DNA of 64,000 nt from Trametes villosa (taxonomy: Eukaryota > Basidiomycota > Agaricomycetes > Polyporales > Polyporaceae), in NCBI GenBank assembly GCA_002964805.2, contig PUDQ02000113.1, positions 124,001 to 188,000 of the forward strand, given 5' to 3'. Under the pieces are notes generated by a model, which saw nothing but the letters and a program-made list of their open reading frames with translations, was not told the origin of the DNA and did not search any database. Position 1 is the first letter of the stretch; every line of letters starts with the position of its first letter. The position numbers were made by a program, and so were the translations under genes. Below are positions 50,801-61,322 of this stretch, one piece after another.

Positions 50801-52721
50801 CGGTTCAGCGAGACAAGGGGGAGCGGGAGGCGGCGGGACACACCTCGGATGTAAACTTCGCGGCCACGATCTCGACGGCGTGCTCGACCAGGTCGGCGAC
50901 GACGCTCTCGCCGTCGCCGTGCATGTCCCCTATCCACCCCTCGTCGCCGTTGAACATCATCCCGACCCCGACCAGGCCGACCGCCGCGCGCAGCTCGCCG
51001 ACGAACTGTTCGTGGAACAAGAGCAGTTCTCGTGCGTTCCTATACACCGCCCGCACCTCCTTCTCTGCTAGCACAGTAGGCGGCAAGCGAGAAGATTTGC
51101 TTGGTTTGAGCGGCGGCGGCTGTATGCGCTCCAAGTTCTCCTTCTCGTGCTCCCTGTCCCGATCTCCCAGGAGACTCTCCGTGAATGTCGACACGCCGGA
51201 ACTCTGCCGCGTACGGTCGCCGCTAGAGCCATCCTCACCTTCCTGGTCAGGTGAGGCGATTGACACAATGTTAACCGTGCTCGGAGAGGGGGAAGGGCCC
51301 GGCGAGTTGTGGAGAAAGGAGGATCTAGAGCTGGGGAAAATGGAGGGTATCGAGAGAGCGGAGAGAGAGGAGATCGAGCGGCCGGATGAGGGATGGGGCA
51401 CTCCGAGACACAGTGGCTGCGCTAATGGAGGGGTTGGCAGCCCGGATGGCCCCAAACTTGTGGGGAGCGCAGGTACCACCGAGATCTGCGACGGCGAGGA
51501 AAGGAGTAGCAGCTGGTCAAGGTAGACCTGGTGTTCGCATGTAAGTACGCGCGACACAATGAAATGAATTTGACGAGCACGTACGGTGACCAGGGTGCGC
51601 AGGTCGAGGAGGTATCCGACCTCTGTGGTGAGGAGCTCCATGAGAGCGTGGTACCGACGCACCCGTTCTGCGCGCTGCTGCTCGTGCTCCTGATCCGCCG
51701 AGCTCTCCTCCGCCATCTGTGCGCGCGGCGCGGACTCCTTTCGGACGCCCCTTTTCTGGCCTGCCAAGGCGTCTCGCCCGCGCTCCTCGGAATCGGACGC
51801 GTCCCCCTCGTCGTCGTCGAGGCTGAACAGCTTCCTCGCGCGGCCCCGCCCCGTGCTTGTTTCACCTGCGCCGGGCGCGGGCGGCACACCAACGTGCGCG
51901 CCGCCCGCGCGCCGCGATAAGCTCGGAAGAAGCGCCCCTGCATTAGCAGCAGCATCAGCGTCGTCGATCACCGCGCTTCCACCCTTGCTGGGCACCGGAG
52001 GCATCTCCTCGGGCGCTCCGTCGTCGGTCGGTGGTGGTCGCGGGGGGAGGGGCTTGGAGAGATCTGCCGGGAGGGAGAGCCGGCGTGCGGTGGGGCGCGT
52101 CACTGGCGGGTTGGGCCCCGCGGCGTGCAGCGAGGGCGAGGGCGAGTACGAGCGTGACAGCGGAGTGGGAGTGTACGAAGCTAGGGAAGCAGGACGGGGA
52201 CCTGAGCGGTGCGTGCTCGTGCTCCGGCTTCTGCTCGACTTGCTGTGACTCTTGCTCCGCCCGCGGGCCACGCGCGCGGCGGACGCACCGGGGGAGGGGA
52301 TGGCGCGGGGCGAGGACGAGAGCTTGGGGGGCGGGGTGGGCGGGGAGGTCATCCACGTTGGATGTGGCGGCGAGACGTGATGGGAGAGGTAGTCTTGTCT
52401 CGGGGGCGGGTCGTGGCCCGAGGTGGCCTGGCGGGCAGCGCCCTCGAGTACCGCAGCAGGCGTTGGTGCGTGCGCGATCTCGGGCGTGAGGAGCGGGGAC
52501 GCCATGATGGGGGTGAGGGGGACGAAGGGAAGCAGGGCGGCGGAGTGCTTCCGGGACGCACCGCGAGCAGCAGCAGCCGCGGCCGGGCGTGCGGCGGACG
52601 GGGCGGCGGGGGCGAAGAGGGCGGAGACGGCGAGGCGGTCTGGCAGGTCGGTGTAGTTGCTGGACGCGCGGCGGTCGAGGAGGGAGGGGCGGTGGGGGAG
52701 GACGTCGACGGAGGCTGACAT
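47811..52721 (-). CDS. Second RhoGEF-type protein with an interrupted DH domain
   Basis: Four exons (51585..52721, 50844..51527, 49662..50781, 47811..49564) total exactly 1,565 codons. Residues 1-330 are Pro/Ser-rich and disordered. The DH domain begins at VRRYHALMELLTTEVGYLLD. It is then broken by a disordered Ser/Pro insert of about 140 residues, and resumes at RAVYRNARELLLFHEQFVG. After FSIYETFCPGHAAATDLL it is broken again by a roughly 110-residue insert, and closes with FQDYLIKPVQRICKYPLLLD, the CR3 signature of DH domains. A PH-like region follows (AKYLGAFLYAGGYCVLVKIT, HWFPFSAVEVVDVEED, FPYSFHVTAQGRHLQLGAAC). The last 500 residues are disordered and basic, ending KNIFLFQRSHSLTPLR. A Rho GTPase exchange factor in polarity is likely. 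Its relation to the neighbouring convergent DH gene is unclear, since the domain detail differs. Confidence 0.85.
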
Positions 52722-53678
52722 GGTGGAAGGCGGGCTCAGGAGAATTGCATTGCAGATAAGAGGGGGCGGGGGCGGCAGGGTGCGACGCGAAGCAGGATGG
52801 CGGCGAGCGATACTGGGCCCGACTGGGACGGCGTGCGGGGGTTGTGGGCGAGTGAATGGGGAAGAGGAGAATGGGAGAAGGCGGACGGCGAGGACGGGGA
52901 AATGGGAAAAGGGGCGAGTGGGGAAGCTGACCCGCGAGGAAAGGAGCGAGTCCCCGACAAGAATGCACTCGGGAGAGCCCAGGGAATCCGGCAGCCACTG
53001 CTACTGTGCACGTACTCGCTCACTCGCGCCTCTCCTCTCGCTCTCGCGTCGGTCCCAGTGCGCGCACCGTTGCCACCCGCCCGCGAACGTGCCCGCTCGA
53101 CGTCGACAGCACCCCTGTCCTCGACGATTTTCGCGCCGCGCCCATCGATGGACAGCGTTGGACGGGCGGGTGGGCGCGCGGCGGGCGGGCCTGTCCATGC
53201 CGTCCGCCGCCAGGCACCGCGCCCGGCACCCTCCTTCCGATTCGCGCAGTGACGCCATTCCTGACACCCTTCCGCGACCCTCGGCTCCCGGCCCGGTATG
53301 CTCGCCGCCTCTATTAGGCAGGCCGCTTACCATATCTGCCCACCGTGAACTCGGCCACACAACGCGCGATCGGGGCAATTACAAAAGCACTCCAACGCTC
53401 GAGGAGCGCGTCCTCGCCACATACGCACTTTCCGGCTTCGGCTCGCCCTCTCCCGCTGCGCACCCGTCCTCGTCGCAACCGTACACCAGCCAGCGGTGCT
53501 CGCCTCCGCCCGACGTGATTCCGCGCTATCGTACACGCTCGCTGTCAACCACACCTGATGATCGTATTCCTCCAGCCGACGTCTGCAGCACCACCTAGTG
53601 ACTGTGCTATGATGTAGGGGGTCTATACACGCACCCGGTCATCGACGCACCTATCAATAGCTTGTCTGGCACCTCTCC
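52722..53678. other. Intergenic: promoter of RhoGEF-2 and 3' flank of LRR gene
   Basis: This 957-nt stretch is very GC-rich. It has a long plus-strand open frame (52657..53598) that overlaps the RhoGEF start in antisense and has only Arg/Ser/Pro composition, so I do not treat it as a gene. It must contain the promoter of the minus-strand RhoGEF (start 52721). Confidence 0.45.
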
Positions 53679-56295
53679 TCAGTACAGCGCCCGCGAATCG
53701 TCCCCCCTCGGCTGGAAGGGGATATTCAACCGCTCAGACTCCCTTCTCCGCCACTCTTCCTTCTCCAGAAACTCCCCCAGCGCCCGTATGTTCCCTTCGC
53801 GGAATACCCTGTACAACCCTCGCTTCCGTTCATCGTAGCCCTGCGTCCCCGCCTGCATCAGCGCCACCAACGCTAGTATGTAACACGCTGCAGCGGCATT
53901 AAAATCGATAGACCGTTTCTAATTCACGTTGCTCATTCGGTGCCCAGCGCGTCCGAGAGTCCTGCCTGCACGTAGTCGCGTGGCCTAAACACCGCCTGGA
54001 CAAAACAGGCGTCTGTGTACACTAACGACTCGTGCATCAGTCTACCCTAGCTAGGCGAGGCAGATTTACCTCGTTTCGTGCGCTCTCGGCCCCGCAAGGG
54101 GACTTTCGATATTGAAAGACGTCATGTAGGCCACAATAGTCTCTACGAGTAGTCGTAGGCCCTGTCTCCTCGCCATCACGACGCATCAAGAAGACATGAG
54201 CTAAGCAACATGGTGCTCGGAGGATGTGGTGTGAAATATCGGGCATGTTTGGCGCAATCCCGTTCAGTGGCTTGCTAGAGTCTACGAGAGCCCGCGAGGC
54301 ATCGCACCAACATGCGCTGCCACCATGCCTTGCGGGCTCTTTGACGCATGCTCGAGTCTCGACTGACGTACGCGGATGACCTTCCTTAGAACTCGTTGAG
54401 AGCGTACCGGTGGCACCCTCGTATCCAGCAAGGGCAACTCTGAAAGTACTCCGCGCTCACACAGCATGACTAGCTAAAACGTTAACGCTGAATGCCGTGT
54501 AGTCAGACTACTACGCTGACGATATCCTCGAGGTGCCCGGAGACGCGCCACCGGAGTTATTTGAGCTCCCTCTACACGCGCGATTATGTCCGGTATACCC
54601 GTGAGCTCGCAACCGTGATCCCGCGGGCCTGGAAGATCCATGCGACACATTGCACAGAAATACAAGGGCCCCAGGCGGCTCGAGATGTGCTGACGCAGTA
54701 CGTTGCGCCTCGGCAGCTTCGCGACTGCTCGGAGGCGCAACATACAGCAGAACGGCGCTCATACAGCGCCCAACGGTGATTTCTCCTGGCGCTCCGAGCA
54801 ACCCGCTGGTGCGGATACGCGTACACGCATTCTTTACCCCGCCCTCACGATACTCGATCCCTGATCCGTGCGGGGTGAACTCAGCCCGCGCAGCGCCCTG
54901 TTCAGGATGCTGAGTGAGCGCGACCATGTGCTCACAGGGGGGCCGGACGCTCTGAGCCACATGGGCAGTACGAACTCGAAACCCGTCTATCGATGTGAAA
55001 GCCGCCGTGAATAATACTAGACGTACCTCAGGAGGCCGCTCTGAAAACCGGCGCACGCCCCGCCGGCGCAGGGCGGGAATGCCAGACAAGCCGAGGTGAT
55101 CCAACTTGGTGAGCCGCCGGAGCATCACCCGCACCCCCTCGAGGGAGATGCGGCTGCAGTAGGTAAGGTGGAGCATCTCCAGCTCGAGAGCATGCTCCGC
55201 GAGGAAGAACGCAGCCTCGTCCGTCAGCCGCGGAAGGCCCGCAGCCGCGAGCCGTCGAAGGCGTGGTTGTGACGCAAGCTCGAGCACGACAAGGTCGCTG
55301 AGGTTCGGGATGACTGCGGACGTTGCAATGAGGTGTCAGTGAGTACGTTTCCGCAAGCGAGTAGACGTGCACCCACAGCTGATATCCACGGACTGCAGCC
55401 GCCTGCAGGACGTCGCGAGCGCAAAGGCGCCCTCGTCCGTCACCCGCTCTAGGCCCCCGATGTCAACCGCCGCGAGGTGGTTCCCCAGCGCGCACACGGC
55501 ATGCATGGCGCGGTCCGTGAGCTCGATGCATCCGGCGAGGTTCAGGTGCTGGATGTGCGGCGCGTACGCGACGATGCCGAGTACGGCCGAGTCCGTCAGC
55601 TTCAGGCAGTGGCCGAGGTCGAGCACGCGCAGCGCGTTCAGCTTGTGCGTGGCCGGCAGCACGAGCGGCGGCAGGTCCTCGAGCCACGTCCGCGGCTTGG
55701 CGGGCGCGGGCGCGGGCGAAGAGGCGGAGGCTAATGCTAGTTCGCGTTCGCCTTCCAGGGAGCGCAGCTGCTCGCGCGCGGGCACCCAGGGGAAGCCGGA
55801 GTCGGTGACCTGCAGGCACCCCGCCAGCGTCCACCGCTTCAGGCCGCGGGCGAATATCCAGATGTCCCGCACCGCGACCGACGTCACGAGCGGGAGGCTG
55901 TCCATTTCGAGCACCTCGAGGTGCGGTAACCCACGCACTAGCTGCGCGAGCGCGGGGTCGGTGATCCCTGGTATCCGACTCAGTGCAACGGAGACAAGGG
56001 AGGTAGAGTGCGCGGCAAGTGCATGTAGCCCGAGGTCGGTGACGTCTGCGCAGCCGGAGATATCGAGGTGTGCAAGGTTTGGTGCGGACTCGGCCAGGGT
56101 TATAAGCGTGCGAGAGGACAAGTCGGGCACCCCAGTAAGATTGGCAGTGACTATGTTTGGGCAGTGGGGCAGGATGGATGCGAGCTCGTCGTCGGTGACG
56201 GCGGGCGAGAGAGCGGTAGGATCAGGGTGGAACTCGATGCGCTCGGCGTAGAAGCAGGACTCCTCGTCCGACGGTAGGGTGTCGACGTACGACAT
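53679..56295 (-). CDS. AMN1-like leucine-rich-repeat protein with an outsized last intron
   Basis: Three exons (55377..56295, 55027..55313, 53679..53840) join in frame to 456 codons. Repeats of the cysteine-containing LRR type are visible from about residue 45: LAHLDISGCADVTDLGLHAL, LEVLEMDSLPLVTSVAVRDI, VLDLGHCLKLTDSAVLGIV, HLNLAGCIELTDRAMHAVC and AVDIGGLERVTDEGAFALA. These are typical of Amn1/Grr1-like proteins of SCF ubiquitin ligases; no F-box is evident at the N-terminus. The final 54 codons (GYDERKRGLYRVFREGN through NIPFQPRGDDSRALY) continue the sense of RFSERPPE after a 1,186-nt intron, with phase-0 GTACGT donor and ACGCAG acceptor. An acidic-basic C-terminal helix of this kind follows the LRRs in basidiomycete relatives as I remember them, which supports the join. 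A TATATA element at 56333-56338 lies just upstream of the start. Confidence 0.8.
53841..55026 (-). other. 1,186-nt intron of the LRR gene with unexplained content
   Basis: The intron begins GTACGTCTAG (from 55026) and ends GACGCAG (53841). All other introns measured in the window are roughly 45-70 nt, so over 1 kb of sequence appears inserted. No open frame resembles a transposase, reverse transcriptase or other known protein. Short pieces such as MHESLVYTDACFVQAV (minus strand, about 54035 downward) look protein-like but stop quickly. Terminal inverted repeats or target-site duplications could not be seen by eye. Confidence 0.6.
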
Positions 56296-56574
56296 CGTGT
56301 AGCATTACTCCTGGTAGCGAGTACCCGCAAGGTATATACGTGTGACTAGCGCACGCTTGGTCTGATGCAACGAGGTGGATGGTGGTGGTGGGAGAGAGCA
56401 AAGCCGTTTGTGGCTCCAAGCGCACTCAGTGCGGACTCCGAGAATCGCGGAGAAGCGCGGGCCGTCTCCCGTGCAGGCGCCACCCCCGAGCCGACGGGGA
56501 GGCGCGAGCAGCACGCCCAGGCTCGCCTTCCACACTCACCACGACTCGATGCACGACGCCCGCTGTCGCCCACG

Positions 56575-57000
56575 ATGAGCAACCTCTCATCTTCGTCCTC
56601 CATCACCCCCACACCATCCACCTTCCACAACACCCCGACGCAGACGCACCCCAACTCCGTGTACGGCTACGACAGCGGCGCGGGTGCCGGTGTGCGCCCC
56701 GGCGCGCCCTCCTCCCCGCCGCAGCCACCTTCGCCTAGCCGGAGCCGCATCCCCGTCTCGCCCGCAGTGCTCCGCTCGATCTTCTCGTCGTCGCGCACGC
56801 TCGGCGAGGAGCGCTCGCTATCGCGCGTCGCGTTCTTCCGGTGAGTGTTTGTGCTATACTGCAGATGCGGAGCGATGCTGATGAGACACTACTGTAGGTT
56901 CACGGGATTCCTGTTGAGCTGCTTAGCTATCGCTCTTGCGGGCGCGCGTGGGCGTGGTATCAAGAGCGGCGCCGCGCTGCTGGGTGTTGGGGTAGTATGA
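56575..57000 (+). CDS. Small single-pass membrane protein, unrecognised
   Basis: Two exons (56575..56840 and 56898..57000) join in frame to 122 aa. The first 85 residues are a Ser/Pro/Thr-rich disordered region (MSNLSSSSSITPTPSTF, PPQPPSPSRSRIPVSPA) and include VLRSIFSSSRTLGEERS. The second exon supplies a hydrophobic helix FTGFLLSCLAIALAGA and a short GRGIKSGAALLGVGVV end, which may be a second hydrophobic segment. The intron has GTGAGT, a CTGAT branch region and CTGTAG. I do not recognise a family. The gene is head-to-head with the LRR gene (279 nt between starts), so the two could share a promoter. The upstream in-frame stretch from 56365 lacks a good ATG. Confidence 0.65.
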
Positions 57001-57548
57001 CACGCCTTGTGAGCGTATATGCGTTTAAATATTCGGAGCATGCGAGTGCTTCGTACTATCAAACATTCACAACAATCACAAACGCAGCACACATGCCGGT
57101 GCTGGAGAAATCACAACGGTGAACGAGGTATGTGTCTGCTCGACACATGGGAACGCCAAAGACATGCGCCTGGTCACGCTGCCCCACGTGCTGACCCGCT
57201 CATGGGACGAGCATGTCAAACCACTGTCAACCGCACGTCTATATACTGCGTGCATAGTGGGCGCAGTATGGAAGAATTGATCTTTGGAATAAGTATACAA
57301 GTCCAGCTCTTCAAGTTCCAGCTTCCAAACAGAAGTCGAGCCATGCGAGTGCTGGGGACAAGGTACTGCCTGGCGCTGGTCAGGAGGACCTGATCTTAGC
57401 AAGTCGATGACATTGCACCTTAACCAACCTCTCCGCTGCAAACACGCTCACTGAACGAGGACTTCATAGCGCCTGCGTATAAGGGCCATCGTGCAGCGGG
57501 CTGCGAGGACACACCTCCCACGCACTACTATCGCACTCGCACTGAGCT
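57001..57548. other. Intergenic between small membrane protein and amidohydrolase
   Basis: This 548-nt stretch holds the 3' end of the small membrane-protein gene and the promoter of the amidohydrolase. No clear TATA box, tRNA or repeat was found. Confidence 0.45.
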
Positions 57549-60500
57549 ATGGAGAGGAAAGGCAGACATCCTCTCCCGATGCACGACTGGTATCCGACGC
57601 AGGTCCCTACACACCCGGCAGGACCAGACAGTCTATCTAACAGGCGACGGCGCACGCACAATATCTCGCGGGGATGCCTTGCGGTTTGCGCCCTGATCGC
57701 CGCGCTGACACTCTACGCCTCATACGTCCCGCTCTTGTCCGCATCCTCCCGAGACAGCGCGCACGCGCAGCGAGTCCCAATCGCTGCTCAAGACATACTC
57801 CGTCAGTGCGCAAGTTTGCACGCGGTACCAGGCCCGTCTGCGGACTTCCGAGAGCGCGAACGCTCCGATAGGTTCGAGCCTGGTACCCGAGCTACGCTCA
57901 TCAAGAACGCCACCCTATGGACAGGCGCGCGCAACGGCTCCGAAATTGTGTACGGAGACATCTTCCTAGACAAAGGCCTCGTACGCGGAATCGGGTACAT
58001 CCCGGAGGCGCTCTATGCGGATCGCGACACGGACGTCGTAGATGCGCAAGGAGGCTGGGTGACACCCGGAATAGGTCAGTTGTAGTGCTACATCTCCTGT
58101 GCTATCATGAGCTCAATGGTTTATCTCAAACAGTGGACATGCACACCCACCTTGGCTTGATCAGCGCGCCGGTTACCGCTGGCGCCATCGACTTTAGCTC
58201 TGCGCATGGCCCGATTTTGCCGTGGCTCAGGAGCATCGACGGCTTCAACACTCACGATGAGGGTATCGCCCTTGCTGTGGCCGGAGGTGTGACCTCCGTG
58301 CAGGTACTCCCCGGGAGCGAGAATGTCATAGGTGGCTACATGACTGCATCGCGATGAGCCATACATACTGAGGCATGCAACGCAGGTGGCCAGGCGTTCA
58401 TTTTCAAGTTGCGCAAGACCTCCCAGAGGACGCCAACGTCGATGCTGGTCGAGCCTCCGTACGCGCTCAATGGCAGCACGCCTGACCGCAACGCGCCCAT
58501 GCGCTGGCGTCATCTGAAGTGCGTGCCCTTCACCTTCATGACTCTTCGATATCATGGCCTAAACGTCGTGTTGCAGGCAGGCATGCGGAGAGAGCAGCCG
58601 CGCGTATGGGAACCGCATGGACAACATGTGGGCCTTCCGCTCTGCCTACGCGGAAGCGCGCAAAGTCCGGGATGCGCAGGATGCCTTCTGCGCTCGTGCG
58701 GAAGCAGGTTTGTGGAGCGAGATTGAGGGCCAGAGCTACCCGGAGGATCTGCGATGGGAGGCACTCGTGGACGTTCTTCGCGGTCGAGTGAAGGTGAAAT
58801 CCTCCTCGCGTATTTGAGTGTGTAACAACTTACCGCTCTCATAGGTGTCGACGCATTGCTATGAGACAGTCGACCTCGATGCTATGGTTAGGGTAGGTTA
58901 CCTTCACTTTCTTCTGCTCCACTACTGTTTCTTTACTGATGCGTGAACCCTCCAGCTTACGCAGGAGTTCAGGTTCCCCATCGCCTCCTTCCACCACGCT
59001 CACGAAGCGTACTTGGTGCCAGATGTGCTGAAGAATACGTAAGCCCCTTTGCCTGGCCCGCAGAGTGATATGTCTCAATGCAACCCTCACAGGTGGGGCG
59101 GTGTCCCGACTTTGGCACTTTTCGCGGATAGTTCACGTTTCAAGAGAGAAGCATACCGGGGCTCTACGTTTGCTCCGCGGATACTGGCCGACCACGGGTT
59201 TCCGGTTGCGATGAAGGTACGTCTTTCGTGCTTTACAAGATGCATTGGAAACTTAGACCCTTGTAGTCAGACCACCCAGTCCTGATTAGCCGCTACGTGC
59301 TATTCGAAGCACAGCAGGCGCACTACTATGGTATCGCCAGTCGTCCCTCGCATGCACGTCCAGAACCTAACTAGTAACACGTCTCCAGGTCTTCCACCTC
59401 ACCTCGCTCTCGCCTCCGTGACATCCGTACCAGCCGCGGCCGTAGGACTCTCGCACCGTATCGGCATCCTGCGCGAGGGAGCCGACGCCGACGTCGTACT
59501 CTGGGACTCGCATCCTCTACAGCTCGGCGCCACGCCCCGCAAAGTCTGGATCGACGGCATCCTGCAGGTCGGCGACGACACGGACCGCGTCCCCGTCGGG
59601 CCCGGCAAGTCCGCGCCCGAATGGCACGACGTCCCGGAGGTGCCCGACTTCACCGCGGAGCGAGAGGCCGCGGTCAACCCGAAGTGGGACGGGCTCCCGC
59701 CGCTCGCGAGCAACCGGACCATCGCGGGGCGCGTTGCGTTTCAGAACGTGAAGGAGGTGTTCTTGCGCCAGAGTGGTGACCAGGCGAGCTTGTTCCAGCA
59801 CCACTGGGAGTTCGGCCTGGATGGCGAGGCGGGCACCACCCATGTTATCGTCGACCGTGGGCGGGTGTCGTGCGTCGGGCCCGTGTGCGAGGGCGAGGGC
59901 CGCAATGCCGAGGTCAAGGTAGACCTGCGCGGTGGCACGATCGCGCCAGGGATGATGGCCTTCGGGTCTGCCCTGGGCATCGAAGAGATCCAGAGCGAAC
60001 CTTCGACGGGGGATGGCACGCCCTTCAACCCTCTAAGCAAAGACGTGCCGAAGATCATGGGCGACGCAGGAGGCCTGGTGAGGGTAGGCGATGCCCTGAT
60101 TTTTGGGACCCGGAATGCACTGTGAGTCTCTCGGCACATTGTGACAGAGACACGCTGAACTCCTCGTCTATCAGAGCGGCACATCGCGCTGGTGTCACGT
60201 ACGCTACGACGTCCTTCGCGAGGTCCGCAGTCTTCCTGCGTGACCAGTTTATGGGTGGCCTCTCGGCGACGTTCCGTACGGGTGCACCGCACGCATTGGA
60301 CCGAACCGCGGTCATCAAGCCCACCACCGCGCTGCACGTCTCCATCGGGAGGGCACCGCCCGTATCGTATACACCGCAGGCTGTAAGCCTGAGCACGGAG
60401 ATTGCTACACTTCGCCATTTGTTGCTGGACGGCGAAGACACACGTACGCCGACTGGCGAGTGGTTCAAGAAAGCTGCAGAGGCGAGTATTGGTTGCACCC

Positions 60501-61245
60501 AAAATTGTGGCGGACACCATTAACCTGACATTATAGGGCGCAGTACCTCTTGTCATCGACGTCTCCAGCGCGGATGTCATGGCTACGCTGATCCGTCTCA
60601 AGAGCGAGGTGGAGGAGAAGCGGGGCACGTATATGCGGATGGTTTTCTCGCGCGCGACCGAGGCGCATCTGCTCGCTGAGGAGATCGGTATGTAGATGTC
60701 AAAGAAACATGAGATACATGCTAACTAGCATCAAAGCCCATGCAAATATCGGCGTCATCCTGACCCCTTCGAGGCAGTTCCCTTGGTCGTGGGATGACCG
60801 CAGAATGTACGTTGGCTCATTCTGATTGGACGAGACCGAAAGCTTATGATTTTTGACAGCCTCCCTGGACCGCCGTTGACTAACAGTACGGCGTTGGCTA
60901 CCCTGCTTAAACACGGAGTTACAGTAGGGTTGGGAACCTGGGAAGCCTGCCATGTCCCGACTACTCGCTTCGACGTAGGATGGGTACATCAACCGATCCT
61001 GTAGTCTGAGGTCGTGAACGAACGCTGACGATCGTAAACAGGCCATTCTAGAATCGAACAACTGGATCAACAAGCGGCAGGCGTACGAGCTTGTCTCTAC
61101 GAATCTGGAGAAGCTGCTCGATCTCGAGGGCTGGATCGGGGACATGGGTGACCTGGTGGCGTACGAAGGCGGCAGTGCGCTGGACTTCACCAGCAAGCCC
61201 GTCGCGATTGTATCACCCGCGAGGCAGCTCGTGGAGATACTGTGA
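57549..61245 (+). CDS. Membrane-anchored amidohydrolase (metal-dependent hydrolase superfamily)
   Basis: The start at 57549 (MERKGRHPLPMHDWYP) is followed by a basic stretch and one TM segment (CLAVCALIAALTLYASYVPL), so a type II membrane or secreted-side topology is likely. The amidohydrolase fold then runs from ATLIKNATLWTGARNGSEIV, the composite beta domain. The metal-binding HxH is in VDMHTHLG, with later His in VSTHCYE and ASFHHAHEAY and the catalytic Asp in SDHPVLIS. The closing beta domain has GILREGADADVVLWDSHPLQ. A second, related half follows (AFQNVKEVFLRQS onward, GRVSCVGPVC, APGMMAFGSALGIEEIQ), ending AYEGGSALDFTSKPVAIV. About eleven introns are needed. This matches fungal amidohydrolase proteins of roughly 950 aa annotated from imidazolonepropionase-like superfamily hits; substrate unknown. 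Confidence 0.82.
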
Positions 61246-61322
61246 CACGTCGGCCGTGTGCTCGTCACGATACTTCTGCTATAGTGGCTCCGATGAACGG
61301 GTATCTGGGGAAAAGTACAATG

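Noticed and set aside
52657..53598. Long plus-strand open frame of 313 codons
   Set aside because: It overlaps the start of the RhoGEF-2 gene in antisense, is Arg/Pro/Ser-rich from GC bias, and shows no domain or intron pattern.
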